The translations under genes were made by a program, and so were the position numbers. From Boesenbergia rotunda (Eukaryota; Streptophyta; Magnoliopsida; Zingiberales; Zingiberaceae), in assembly GCA_024364735.1 (NCBI GenBank), contig JAGFNQ010000885.1, forward strand, positions 361,703 to 425,702: a DNA stretch of 64,000 nt. The letters are read 5' to 3'. Position 1 is the stretch's first letter; every line of letters begins with the position of its first letter. Below are positions 46,651 through 59,062 of this stretch, piece by piece. The notes under the pieces were generated by a model, which saw only the letters and a list, made by a program, of their open reading frames with translations, was not told the DNA's origin and ran no database searches.

Positions 46651-47079
46651 TTAGTGGTTATCTGAGTGTGGGTCGTTTTAGCTTTGCCGTGTTGTACTGA
46701 TCCACTCATGGGTTAGTGGTTATAGGAGCACTGCACATGTAAGGATCTCTCCTTTTTTCGGTGATATGAGGGGATGAGAGCTGAGCTCCCTCATTTGCTT
46801 GGGGTAGGAGTGTGGTATTTTTTCAACATCCTGTCCACTCGGTCACTCAAAAGCAGTTACAGTTGTCACAACCCTACCCACTCGACCTCACATATTAGAT
46901 GTGACGGTGGCTGACTAGCTAGCATTAGGGATGACACATGACATTGCATCATATGCATACGATGCATGGATGCATTTGCTTATGCTTGCTAAATTTGATT
47001 GTTGCATATATTTAACATTCATATACAAGAGGTGTTATGCATTTAGTCTGGTGACCATGCATTGCTCGTGTGGTACGAG
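46651..47079. other. Repeat-like DNA, probably gypsy LTR debris
   Basis: Contains repeated phrases such as ACTCATG(A/G)GTTAGTGGTTAT at about 46642 and 46705. No coding frame. I infer LTR origin from its style and neighbours only. Confidence 0.35.
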
Positions 47080-47690
47080 CTCTTGTGATATGGTATCGCT
47101 CATGTCTACGAACCTACCCATGGAGGGTTCAAGTTTTTGGGGTTTATAATCTTATTACCCTGCAGGATAGATTAACACTGGTATGTACCTACATTTAATT
47201 TTTCATTCATGTATTCTAATATTTCTATGAGATTGTATCAATTTGATTTCATACTGCTTGTATAGCGTTTTTGATGTCATCCATATCTATCTCTATACCC
47301 GCTGAGTTCGTCCGAACTCATTCCTGATTGTTATATTTTTGATTTTACACTGAGATACTTGGAATTGCTAAGAGAGAGCCCTACAACTAGTTCCACTGCC
47401 CGATGGGTTGATTTCATCTAGTTTGATTTTGTATTCTTGTGTTGGCTTGTATATTCTTTTATTGTCTTGCGGATGTGAATGTGTTTATGGTTTGCATTGC
47501 GAGTTTGTGTGCCCCAAAGGGGCTTATAGTACTTTTGATTTGTCGCGAGTCATGTCAATATGCAATTTTTATGTGATGTGTCATTTTGTGTTATTGACAA
47601 CCATATTGGCTGTAGACTTTATGTGGCTGTGTAGGTCTTATATGTTAAATACTGTAAGTTTGGGGGCTAAAAGCCTAAAAAGCCAAACTA
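47080..47690 (-). repeat. Whole inverted copy of the repeat split by element 2/3
   Basis: Its complement aligns with 57130-57727 followed by 46511-46650. Among the shared words is an interrupted palindrome, GAGTTCG(T/C)(C/T)CGAACTCA at about 47310, of a kind common in plant gypsy LTRs. The copies are well diverged. Confidence 0.7.
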
Positions 47691-49834
47691 GGGGCCTTAT
47701 TTAGATTAGCTGAATTTGGAGGGCTAAATTGCAAAAGCACCCCACCCCTTTTTATTTTCTTTTGCCCTCCTTTTTTGTGCCGAAAAATCCTTTCCCCCGC
47801 TGGGCAGTTTTCTTCTCGTGTGAGCACGCGACGACGACAACAACGCCTCCTCCTCGCAACCATCGTCAATGCTCTCTCCTCCTACCTCCATTGTTTTTCG
47901 ACGATCCTCCTCGCTCGACTGACACCTAAATCGCTCCTCCCTCACCCCATCTTCTCGAATTTGGGCAAGCAATTTCCCTTCCCCTTTCGATCTCTTCTCT
48001 CCCCTGGCCGATCGTTGCTCGTCCTCACCTGAGCAGCCACAACACCCGACTGTCGACTCCCTCTACCTCGTGATCACAGCATCGCAAGCAAACGGGATCA
48101 TCGACTCCTCCCTCCTCGCCGACGCCCATAAGGTGAGTGGTTAGGGTTGGTTTAGTTCTTGTTTCCATCCTGGTTTTGATTCAGATTTGGGCGTTGTTTT
48201 GCCAGAGATAATCTGTTGGAGTTAATTGTTATTTTGGAGATTGATTAGAATTCGAGGTTGTTTTAGTGGCATAATTTGTAACGATGAAACTACTATTTTG
48301 TGTGGTTTCCGATTGTCACCGATCAGTAGAGGGGAGGGGTTATAGTTTTTTGTTGGATTCTTGGGTTCATTAGTGAGTTTGTTAATTAATGCCTTGATTG
48401 AATATATGAAAACAGGTTAACAGGAAGTTCAAATGTCGATTTGAGCAGGATTAATTGGAAGTCTAAATTTCCAATTAAGGGGTTTAGGATGATTAATCAA
48501 ATTATTGATAATTTAATTGGAAATCAAGATTGATGATATCATGAGAAAGTTTGTGGATCTATCTACTTAGAGTATTCTACTATCATGGCTTGGGATGGTT
48601 AGCTTGGTCTTATTGATGTTCCTTGTTGGATTTGGAATTTGTTTAGGGTTGTTAATGATATTGGTTTGTTTTAGATGAAGGAAATTAAGGCTAATCTTAA
48701 TTTAAATTAAGGATTAGCTTAATGGATTTGGTTTAAATCATAGATCGGACGTTATTCCTTATGTTAAGATGGGTGTTTAACTTAATTGTGATAAATTAAG
48801 TTAAGAAGAAATTTATTGTTATTTGAGGATTTAGTTAAATATATGTAATAATTAGGATGTATCCTAATTATGTTTAGTGTTTTATTTGGTTAATTTATTT
48901 AATTGTTTAAATAGCTTAACTCTAATCTTGATACAGGACCTTGACCATTTACGTGTGTACAATCGCGGGGTTCTTTTAGACACGTTCTACAAATAAGGTG
49001 GGTGCATCTCCTTTGTTTCTTGTAGATTATTGAACTTAAATGCATGACTGTTTGATTTCTGAGTAGAACTGCTTTACCTTATTCTTTGTTTTTGATATCA
49101 TCCGTTGATACCTTTTTTGCTTGATCTTTGAGCTAATTGTATTTTATATACATACAGTCTCACCGTTGATTTTCTATTATGTAAACTATAACTTGTATGC
49201 GAGTACTTAAAAATGATTCACAACTAGGGTTGATTGACATTAGAGATACCCTACCTAGTATAGTTGCATGTTTGGTGATTTTGGGTACTTATTGATTGTA
49301 TCGTTGCATCATTGTTATTTGGTTGATTGTGCATTTAGTATCATACACCATATCTGCATAGTTGCATGTTGACGAGTATTAGCTTTCATATGATTAAGCC
49401 GTCGTCAGTCATTTAGTTGCTCTGCCCACTCAACCACTCATCATGGTAGTTGCTAGATTTTTCTCAGTAGACTTATGTATAGTCTGGTGTGATGGTCTTT
49501 GGATTTACATTTGTATTTTATTATGGATATGGACTCTCTTTTATTTTTTTAATATTTTATAGCGCTATTATCTGCGTGGTTGTAAACTTATTTTACTTTT
49601 GTGATGCCAACCGTGTGAATCTGAGCTATATTTATGGAGAGTTATATATAAACATCCTAACTTGTCTGCTGTACTGGGGAGATGCTGTCCGATTATCGAG
49701 CAAGTATAGGTCTTTGGGGGTGTGGCATTGTACTTATGGTTTCATATTATCTACCATACTAGAGAGATATTATTCAATTTTTCTATTGGGCATGTGACTC
49801 ATCAAAATATGACATTTATCATTTATACACCAAG

Positions 49835-49838
<4 letters not shown>
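47691..49838 (+). other. Degenerate LTR-like DNA with a CT-rich leader
   Basis: A C/T-rich, GC-rich block (47740-48130) ends at a donor-like AAGGTGAGTGG, followed by AT-rich DNA. TTCTTTTAGACACGTTCTACAAATAAGGTGGGTGCATC-like sequence near 48970 and TGCCCACTCAACCACTCA near 49420 recall plant gypsy (Tekay-type) LTRs. No coding frame is recognised. Boundaries and family are uncertain. Confidence 0.35.

Positions 49839-49896
<58 letters not shown>
49839..49896. repeat. (AT)29 microsatellite
   Basis: Uninterrupted AT dinucleotides. Confidence 0.95.
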
Positions 49897-49899
<3 letters not shown>

Positions 49900-51150
49900 T
49901 TTTCACTGTATTTTATCATCTGTGGTCAAAAGACTAAAAAAAAAATACAACACATTGGACAATTGCCTCTTATAGTATTAGAAAAAATTAAAATATAAAT
50001 GATGAATCTGAATAAATGCTAGTTGATATCATGCAACAAGTAAACCTTTGTGGTTCGAAACACGGATAATTGAGCCCCTCATATTCGTTATTTTTTTTAA
50101 GTGAGCACATGATGACAAGGATTCTTCCCCTCTCGACTATTTCTACACAAGGCTTCTTTCATGGGGTGTCTCTGTCTGATCATTCGCGGGTTATTGGCTT
50201 GAATCACGCCCATAAAACATTTCTGTCTACATTGGGATTATGGACTGTGGACGTCTACTGAGTGCATAATGCGAGTGCTTTCTGAATTTATATTAATAGC
50301 CATTGGGAAATTTCTATGAAATTTACTAATCATCTTAGTATTAGTCTGATAGTCGAATGAAGAGTTGAATATTTGGATATTTAAATTATAAAAAAGATAC
50401 ATTTTGAATGAATACTAAATCCATTACATCCAGCTGAATAGCCTTACTCACGATAAATAGAATACAAAAAAAAAATATTAAAAAGCATACACGAATCCTG
50501 TAAAAGAAGAAATTATCAGTTCAAAAGCTATAAGATTATAGAAGGCGATTAAGTGAGAAGTGACTTACAAGATGAATTTTCGTAGTTCTTAACTCCACTA
50601 TGTCGATGGACTGCATGGGTACTTTTCTTGGTAATATGTTTAGAAAGAAATGGTTTCTCAACACACCAACACTAGATCAAATGCAAGGAAACAAGTACAA
50701 ATTCTATGTTAGAAATGATCAACATCGAAAATACTCGCACCTATAGCTTTTATTTACCAACATGGAAGGCACAAACACAATTGAAGACTTCAGATGATAT
50801 GAACCTGACAGAAGAAAAGAAGACAATCATTGCAGGAATCATATAGTTTATGCATATCGATTATGAGAAGGAAGCGACTTACATGGGGTGAGATGAACTT
50901 CTTCAATTAATGCACAACATACTTCATAATAAGCTCACTGAAGATGGACGATACTACCAGGGATAGACGGAACTATACTGATGAACTTTGCAACAAGCAC
51001 TTCTAACTAAGTATTAATCACAACCTTTTCTTTTCTTTTCTTGAACAACACCAAGTAAAAATCGGCTATTCTGAACAAACAGTCTTGCAACCAAATGTAG
51101 AAGAAAGCAAATGCAAACAGCAATATAGAAATCACACCTTTCGCTGAACA
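49897..51150. other. Intergenic, downstream of the resistance gene
   Basis: AT-rich DNA without recognised genes. Part of the right-hand end may be transcribed as 3' UTR. Confidence 0.45.
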
Positions 51151-51152
51151 GC

Positions 51153-51158
51153 TTTATT
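51153..51158 (-). terminator. Candidate poly(A) signal of the resistance gene
   Basis: AATAAA on the minus strand, about 135 bp beyond the stop codon at 51291-51293. Confidence 0.45.
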
Positions 51159-51290
51159 CACCAATATAATTAAACACAAACTGATACTTTTACTGATACA
51201 AACCTGCAAAAACAAGGAGAGGGTCATTGGTAAAACTTGAGGTTATAAGGAGAAAAGTGACTGACTTAGCAGATAAAAGAATCACCTTTC

Positions 51291-54200
51291 TCACTTAGCA
51301 GGAACGTGTGGATCATACATGTAGGGATTCTTGGTATAGCGTATATATTCTTTTCCAGAATGTGTTGTGACTTTGACAGTAGGAATTTGCTTGATGATGT
51401 CCCAATTCTCGTTGCCCTCAAGACAGCTCTTCAGTAGTTGCAGGCTGCATTTCATCTCGAATTTTCTGAAACTCCTGTGAGTGCTTGACGTGTTGTTATG
51501 CTGCTCGATCAAGCTCGATAACCACTGCGGGAGCTGTTCCATGTCCTCTGAACATATCAACACCAAATGCTGCAGCTTGCCAAGATTTTCCACGCACTCC
51601 AAGTTGGGACAATTATCAACCTCAAGATATCTTACTGATGAGATGTTGGATATCTTCTTCAACCCACTGCCATTTATCACCTCGAGCTTGGACGCTATGG
51701 GGAGATTGATTATTTCTCCTAGCTCAGACGTCTGCTCTAGGGACAATTCATTGAGGTTGGTGGCGCGGTAGAGATCTGCAGGAAGAGCCCTTAGCATTGG
51801 ACAGTCGTTGAGATAACAATTCCTGAGACTTGGAAACAACTTCACTGCAAGTGGTGTTCCATGACCAGTTAACTCCTCTACTCCATCGAACGTCCATTCC
51901 TCCAATTTAGGCATGTCTTCGAATCGGAGCAGTTCAAGTTTGGGAAACGCAGAGTTTCTTGAGCCGAGGAATCGAGACCCGATGGTAGTTATTGCGCTTG
52001 CCTGTTCAATACTGAGGTACTTCAGCTGGGGCAGTGTGCCCAAGGGTGGGAGCTCTGTGCAACATGGCAAGCCAAAGAACTTCAAATATGCCAAGTTTGG
52101 AAAAGATTCAGCCAGGGAAGAGGATATCATCCAGCTCGGGAGCTGTCGTCCGGGATACTCATCGAAGAGAAGGTCTACTATGCTTGATGAAGGCTGAGAC
52201 ATTTCATTGCATATCCTCTCGGCATTGATAATTTCCTCCTCGGTCCATCCTTTTTCTTCTTCCTCCGCCTCGTCCTCCTCAGTTTCGTCTTCTGTTTCGT
52301 TGCCTGCTTCTTCTGCCTTGTCATTTTCATTTTCGTGTTTGGAGCCATCCTCCTTCTCATTGCGTGCATCTTCATCATCATTGCCGCCAGATTCTGACTT
52401 TGAATCAACTGTATCATCGGCGTCTCCTTCATTACCTTCTTCGTCCTCGAACCTTCAGATTCATCCTCCTCGTCTGTATCATCCTCATCTGGTGGCGTCC
52501 ATCCAAGCGTTAGCTCCTTAAGGAACGGTTTGTCTGCAAGTGCAGAGGCTCCTCTTTCTGCCCTCTCAAGATTGTAAATGCTCATGCTTCTCAACTTGGA
52601 GAGATTTTTCAGCTCTTCCAAGTCACAGCCTTCATCAGAGGTTGAATCATCCTGCCCCACCAGAAATCCCTGAAGATTATAGAAATTTCCCAGCTTTCCA
52701 ATTCCCTTGGGAACATGAGTCAGCGGACTATTGTTCATGTCAAGACATCTTAGATTATGCAACATAGTGATCGACTTAGGAAGCCTTTCCAAGGACTGAC
52801 ACTCCGAGACATTTAGAGTTTGAAGGTTTACAAGATTCCCAATAGTCTCTGGAATCTCACGAATATTTGTCCCATCAAGGTCTAAATATCTTAAATGCAA
52901 CAAGTCCCCGATGCAATCGGGAATTTTTTCAATGGATGTGTTTGTGAGATCCAAAACACGTAAGCACGATAATGCTTGCAGTAGACTATCTTCAATAATC
53001 TTAGTTTTAGGGGAGTCCATGAGAATTAAAGTTCTCAAACAACCTTGCTTTAGAATTTGAGAGGGTAACACTAGCTTGGGCCCCATATTAGTGATTGACA
53101 AACGGCGAATCTTTATATTATCATCTGTTTTGAACTCTCTACCATGTCGATATAAAATCCCTTCCTCTCTCATTAAATGTGCACCGAGAGATCGGAAGTG
53201 ATCATGCATAGAAAAATAATTCTTGGACATATCTACAATTGCATCAGCTTCCAAAAGATTCCTCCATGTTAACTCCCTATAGATCTCCTCCCCTATATCT
53301 TCCATCGTTTTTTGTTTTTCAGTTGGAAGATCATTTCTCGACTTATCTTGTTCATCCACAATAAGACCTTCAGCTATCCAAAACTGAACAATCTCCTTAT
53401 AATACATATCTTTTTGACGGTACAAAGAGCAATAAAGGAAACATTGTTTTAATCTAGATGGCAAGTCTTCATAACTCAAATATAAAGGCCTTAGTTCTTC
53501 TTCAATCTGGTCCATCTTCCATGCATCGCTTTCATGTACCTCTTCCCATTTTGCTTTATTTTGTCGGTATAAAACCCCTCCAATAGCTTTAATTGCAAGA
53601 GGCAATCCATCACATTTTTTAACAAGTTTAATTCCTATTTCTTCCAAACTTAATATCTCATCTTCTTCTTCTTCGCCTTCAAACACCAAATGTTTAAGCA
53701 AATTCCAACCACTTTCTTCATCCATTTTCTCAACTGGGTGAACATACAATGGTTTCATTTGCATCACAACCTTTTCTTTTCTAGAGGTAACGAAGATCGT
53801 ACAACTACTTGCACTTTTAACTAGAGGTTTCCGCAAGAAATCTATCCATACAGTTGCATTCCATACATCATCTAATACAATGAAAGTATTCTTTGACAGG
53901 ACAGTCACAAGTTTATCCTCTAATTCTGCTTTACTTTTGCCTTCAAAATTTTCATTTCCTTCCTCAAGCCTAATCAACTTCTTTAGTAAATCAGTTCCAA
54001 TATAGTTCTTAGAAACATATAACCATTTTCTATTGGGAAAGTTCTCTTTGATCCTTTCATCCTCGAATATTTTGCTTGCTAGAGTGCTCTTTCCAATTCC
54101 TCCAGTCCCCACAACTCCAAAAATACGAGTTTTCTTTGAGTTATTCTCGAGTATCATACTAATTAGCTTCTCAGTAGCATTTTCAATTTGCGTCCCAATA

Positions 54201-54718
54201 ATATCTCCTTCTACTTGTAGATGAGATGTCTCACGTCCAAATACTTTATTAGCATTTTCAATTGGCTCTTTTATTGTTTGATCTAAGTTATTTTTTATGA
54301 AAGTATCATTTTTCAGAGCTTCCAATCTACCATTCAATTCAATAATTTGGTTGGCAACTTCATGGCGATATCTAAGACACTGAAAGCATGAAAAGAGATA
54401 GCTGAAAGGGATGCTTACAGTTGATGACCCCGATGAGGCTTGAGCCTTCAAAGCCTTTCCTCCTTCGATCATACATAGATCAATAATATCATCGGCATCA
54501 TACATAATATCTTTCAACTTCCTCAACCAAATATCAATTTCATCATTTCCTTGTCTCTTTTTTTCTGCCTGATGGAGATAACCATTGATTGTCCTTAGCC
54601 TTTCTTGGAGGGTTTTAATCTCATTGTCAACGCCAAGTACCTTGAAGATCTCTGCCTCCACCATATCTGTTGTGACTTGCATGAATCTAGAGACAAAGAA
54701 ATCTAAAATCATTGCCAT
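51291..54718 (-). CDS. CC-NB-ARC-LRR disease-resistance protein, broken by one frameshift
   Basis: An intracellular immune receptor of the CNL class. From the Met at 54718: Rx-type coiled coil (residues 1-150, MYDADDIID at 72-80 as the EDVID-type motif); P-loop GTGGIGKST 204-212; kinase 2 FIVLDDVW 279-286; RNBS-B TIFVTSR 307-313; GLPL 371-374; RNBS-D near 427-451; MHD 504-506; then LRRs from about 540. All key NB-ARC residues are present, so the switch looks functional. After residue about 755 the frame must change by one: the first frame runs on as a Lys/Arg-rich tail to 52178, while the LRRs continue in another frame, with a clear Met at 52202, to the stop at 51291. Both frames are open between 52178 and 52454, so the shift lies there; the acid-rich composition places it at 52445-52457. 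It may be a real mutation or a sequencing error. Total length would be about 1140 residues, normal for the class. The C-terminus has YIRYTKNPYMYD, as in monocot relatives. Confidence 0.9.
52235..52500 (-). repeat. Purine-rich GA tract inside the LRR coding region
   Basis: The coding strand is strongly biased to G and A (GAN codons). It codes Asp/Glu-rich protein in the LRR frame and Lys/Arg/Met-rich protein in the shifted frame, and the opposite strand is open as a Ser-rich frame (52207-52521). Such low-complexity tracts are prone to slippage. Confidence 0.75.
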
Positions 54719-54762
54719 TGTTGGTAGGAGAAGAGAGGAAAGGGCTCACAAATTGTGGGATT

Positions 54763-54770
54763 GATTTATA
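54763..54770 (-). promoter_or_regulatory. Candidate TATA box of the resistance gene
   Basis: TATAAATC on the minus strand, about 45 bp upstream of the start codon at 54718, implying a very short leader. A farther TATA-like word near 54805 is an alternative. Confidence 0.4.
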
Positions 54771-56094
54771 TTTTCGCATGGAGAAAAGTGATGCTTTGAT
54801 GAGCATTTATAGGCATTTACTTGAATATATTTAAAAGAAATAATATAGTTACTATTAGTGAGAGACTTTAAGATTTATAAATTGAGTGGTTGTTGGACTT
54901 GTGTAGGGAGGCTTTACCTATACGTAGTTGTTGATATTTTATAAATTATATTCTTTTTTTTAATGATATGGAACTTTCATGTTGGTTTACTCCATCGATT
55001 TTTTTTTTTAATTTCACATGCAAATTACAAATTTTAAAAGTGCAAATATGCAATGTTGGGTTGGCGTTGACTATTAAACAAATGACATAAACCTCAATGA
55101 TTAATGGATAATTTTTTAAGTGCCTCCAACGCATAATAGTTTTTTTTAATTATTGATGTCGAGAAGTTTTTTAGGATTTTCATTTTCTTGCTCCTATTTA
55201 AGAAATAAATCTTTATTTAGCCTTTATTTAAAAATATATTACTTAATTTACTAACTTATTAAATAAAAAGAGGCATTGTGATAATAAAATAAATTTTCAA
55301 AATATTTTTCTTCCAATGCACGATGGGTGAAGTGGTGACAACATAATAAAAATAAAATATGAAAAAATATTAATAAAAATATTTAATATAATTTGGAGTC
55401 TCTGCTATTCTATGGCCTATGAATGCACTCAATGGTTGCCCCAAAGAATTCGTTATTGTCACCTCTTAAAAAGAGGCAATAGTATACAACTTACACTAAG
55501 AAATATTTCGTTTACCAAATAAATTCAATCTAAAAATGAAATATAAAGAAAAATAAATTATCAAATCTTGAGATGTTTAAGTCTTTAACCTTGCTAAAGC
55601 TCTTGCATAATTAGATTTGCTTGGGTACTTGGATCTTGATTAGTTTAAAAATTTTAGAATACTTCTGTGTGTTCTTGTATCTAACGGTTTTTTAAAAATT
55701 TATATACCATTGGTTTATCACCTTAAATGACTAAAAATAATATATTTAGTCGACTGAAATAGATTCACAGCCAAATGAAAGTGTCATTAGCAATTGAACA
55801 TCTTCTAGTCGATTAATCTTGAACAAATTGTTTTATTCTTTAAAATTTACAACAAAATTGATTGAGATTCTCAAATTCAATTGGTTGGTATGCTCGATCA
55901 AACATAGACCATCGATATTGTAGTTTTGTTGACCCAAGCTGGGTTCGAACTAGTTCAATAGTCAGTTAAGGTTCCATTTCGATTTGTTTGGTCATTTTTC
56001 ACTTAAAAGTCAACTCTGATCAATATAACCTACCAAACAATCTTGGGACATCTAAACTGCAGTTGTCACAACACACATTATGCAATTTAGGCAG
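54771..56094. other. AT-rich intergenic DNA
   Basis: Upstream region of the resistance gene; no other gene or element end recognised. Confidence 0.5.
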
Positions 56095-56108
56095 ATAATT
56101 ATTAAAGA

Positions 56109-56361
56109 AAAAAAAATGATGAATCAGACAGTAGATAAATTGAACCTGGGGTGACCGACTCGATCCCACAGAAGTTTCTCATCAGTCACCAGGTAAATTG
56201 GGAAGCACTCGCGGTGGGCAGTCTAAAAGCCCAGCGTCCCAGGGTTCGCGTCCCATTTGGAGGAAAAATTCCTACAAAATATACCGTAGCTGGGGATCGA
56301 ACCGCGAATGTCTAAGTTAACAACTAATTATCCTACCGCTACACCATAGCCCAGGGGTCAA
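56109..56361 (-). mobile_element. tRNA-derived SINE with 14-bp TSD
   Basis: On the minus strand it begins near 56361 with CCCTGGGCTATGGTGTAGCGG, containing an A-box-like TGGTGTAGCGG, and has a B box GGTTCGATCCC (complement near 56297-56307) at tRNA-like spacing. The body includes ACCGCGAGTGCTTCCCAATT and ends in a short T-run. Perfect 14-bp direct repeats ATAATTATTAAAGA flank it (56095-56108 and 56362-56375), as expected of LINE-dependent insertion. It resembles plant Au-type SINEs by memory. It is not a functional tRNA gene: the acceptor stem and anticodon arm do not pair well. Confidence 0.85.
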
Positions 56362-56375
56362 ATAATTATTAAAGA

Positions 56376-57129
56376 GCAATGATACGTAGTAGAAATTTAG
56401 AATATGAAATCTAATAGAAATGAGTGACCTTTTTTATATACACATTTGATTACCGTTTGAACATAGACGGTGGCCTTCGACTGTTGTCTCGAATCAAATT
56501 ATACTCTAAGGGCATAGCGACACCGTTAGAAATCACTACAATTAAAATATCACGTCATTCTCGTTGAGTTTTATATTCTAAATTTTTATTGCATATCATT
56601 TTTTATTATTAAATTAGATAAACAGATAAGCATGAACTATTCCACCTCGGCAAAGATACTCACATATTTAATAATAAGATAGAATTACTCTAATTTAAGT
56701 TGAATTGTATATATTGTCAAATTAATTAAGAATTTTTTGGGTCATTTTCTATTACACGAGTAGGTAAGATGTCATATTTAATTGAATATATTATCGATCA
56801 ATTGGATAATATTAAAAAGTGTTCACGTTGTAATTAATTAATTCAAATATATATTTTTATGATAAAAATTAAAAGTCTACTAATAAATCCAACTATAATT
56901 GATTGGGACTAATTACTTAGGATATGCTTTATAATGAAATACGCGAGCCTGTGTAGTCAATTGTCTCTTACGGCGGTGTGGCCTACGGAAAGTAAAGGCT
57001 CCGATTCAGATCCGATTTTATATCTTTTATTTCTTAAGTATTGAATATATATTTAATTAATCGTATATATTTTTATGATATATTTTAATTAATTCAAATA
57101 TATAATTTTATGATATATTAAAAAGTGTT
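56376..57129. other. AT-rich intergenic DNA
   Basis: No gene recognised. A weak tRNA-like patch at about 56945-57010 (TGTGTAGTCAATTG...GATTCAGATCC) may be another decayed SINE. Confidence 0.4.
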
Positions 57130-57727
57130 CGATCAATTGGACGTCCGTGCCCTATGGCACGGACTGTGGCTTGTTCGACAGGTCCCCACATCTGCCCATG
57201 CCTAATGGCACGAGCATACTGTCATACCCTGAGGAGTCGCATGTCTAATAGAAAATTAGATATCATCTCCCCTGTACAACAGATAATTTGAAATCGATAT
57301 ACAAGGCATACGTGGCCACACCAAATCCTCAGCCTACACGACTGCAATAACAATATAATAGCAAAAAAATAATATCATATCATACCAAAGTCGCATACCG
57401 GTACGACTTAAGATAAACAAACATCATCACTAGCCCTCCGGGGCACAAACACACAATCCACATGAGAAACACATCACAAAGTCCACCAGCATAAAAATGA
57501 TACAAAAAAAATACCACCATAATACAAAACCAAGACAATCGGCGTGTAGAGATTGGCTGTCGGGTCCTCTCCTGGCAAATCTAAGTGTATCAGCCTGAAA
57601 GTAAAAATATAGAAATCACAGGTGAGTTCGAGCGAACTTAATGAGTATAGAAATAAGATATGCATGGTAGTAAAAATTATATAAACAATATAGAAATCAA
57701 ATTAGATACAGTCTCATAAGAGTATCA
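57130..57727 (+). repeat. Left half of the repeat interrupted by element 3
   Basis: Ends GTCTCATAAGAGTATCA directly before the LTR of element 3. Its right edge continues logically at 46511, as shown by the whole inverted copy at 47080-47690. A TGTCATACCCTGAGG word at 57220 may be the true LTR start of the host repeat. Confidence 0.75.
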
Positions 57728-58196
57728 TGTTGGATATTTTATATCGTGGACTAGCATAAATAATTTAATTATATATTTTTTTGATTATACTCTAGATTAA
57801 GTAGATGTCAAATCATGTGAATATGGTATTATTTGGTTATTGTTATTGGGCTTGGCTATAATGGGCAGGCTTGGCCCATTTTTCCCTAATCTGCAGAGGC
57901 CCCTACTCCTAACCCTAATATAAAGTGGTCGTTGCCCCATTGAAACGACGACGGTTTTTTTGTGATTGACGGGGTGATAGGAGGAGTTACTCTCTGCTGC
58001 TTGAACTCTCGCATAGGAAATCCCTCGCACAGGAAATCATGGATTCGATGATGTCTTCCACTCCAGGTAATTCTAACACCTAATTATATCTATTGCATAT
58101 ATCTATCACTTGTCGTATTTAGAATTGGATTTCGATCTATCGTCAAACATTGAATTTCGATTTGTCGTCAAAATATTAGATTGCGATATGTCTTCA
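57728..58196 (+). repeat. 5' LTR of copia element 3
   Basis: 469 bp with the same 15-bp internal insertion and missing terminal 17-bp copy as element 2, relative to element 1. It differs from the visible 3' LTR of element 3 at three substitutions in 186 bases. Confidence 0.9.
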
Positions 58197-58198
58197 AA

Positions 58199-58210
58199 TG
58201 GTATCAGAGC
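58199..58210 (+). promoter_or_regulatory. Primer-binding site of element 3
   Basis: TGGTATCAGAGC, exact complement of the usual initiator tRNA-Met 3' end used by plant copia elements. Confidence 0.9.
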
Positions 58211-59062
58211 TAGGTTTATCTAATTATGATACGACAGTGAATTCTCTGTTTAAATTAGGTGTTAAAGATTTAGTCCGAATTCTTTTCTGGTTAAAGAGCG
58301 AATCTGAAACGAAGGAAGAACTTGAATCGTAATTAGCTTAGCAATTAATTCTTTTCTCTCTGTTTTTTTTCTTTCGGAATTAATTGACCGATTATTCTGT
58401 ACGTGGTTATTTTTTTTGGAATTAATTGACCGATTAATCTGTACGTGGTTATCCTTTGGAATTAATTGACCGAGCAATTAATATTTCTTTGGAATATTGA
58501 CCGATTAATGCTCTTAAGGTTTTTTTTAAGTTTCTGTATCGTTCCAAATACTTATTTATTTGGATTTTAAGAGTTTTAATTTAAGAAGAAAAAAAAATCT
58601 GCACAGTTTGATGAGAAACAAATAAATAATTATTTTATTTGTGCATATTTTGATTATTATGATATGTCATATTGCTATTATGAAATCTATGACATATTTT
58701 GAGATATGCTAATTTTAGACCACTTGGTACTATTTTGGGTATTTTTCATAATAGTGAGCTCGCCTTCGCGGGACAGATTATGATAAAATGCTATTATTGG
58801 AAAATTATTATTATTAATGTGGCGTTAGGAATTATTTTGATAATGCACCTACCCTATCGGTTTGTCTTTATTGATATAGTTCCTAATGATTGGTAATTAT
58901 ATTTTAATGTTCTCAATATCCTCTCGATATTAGCTTTAAGAATATAATTATTTTTGTGATATGGGAGTTATTTTATGCATTGTAATTCGGGACCCTTCGG
59001 CGGGATTGCTTTTGCATGAGATAATTTTATTGTGGTCATAAGCTCTATTTCTTTTGTTGGAT

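Noticed and set aside
52207..52521. Ser-rich plus-strand frame
   Set aside because: Complement of the GA-rich LRR tract; composition explains it.
56290..56361. Possible tRNA gene on the minus strand
   Set aside because: A and B boxes are present, but the cloverleaf does not pair, and the 14-bp duplication encloses a longer unit, so it is a SINE head.
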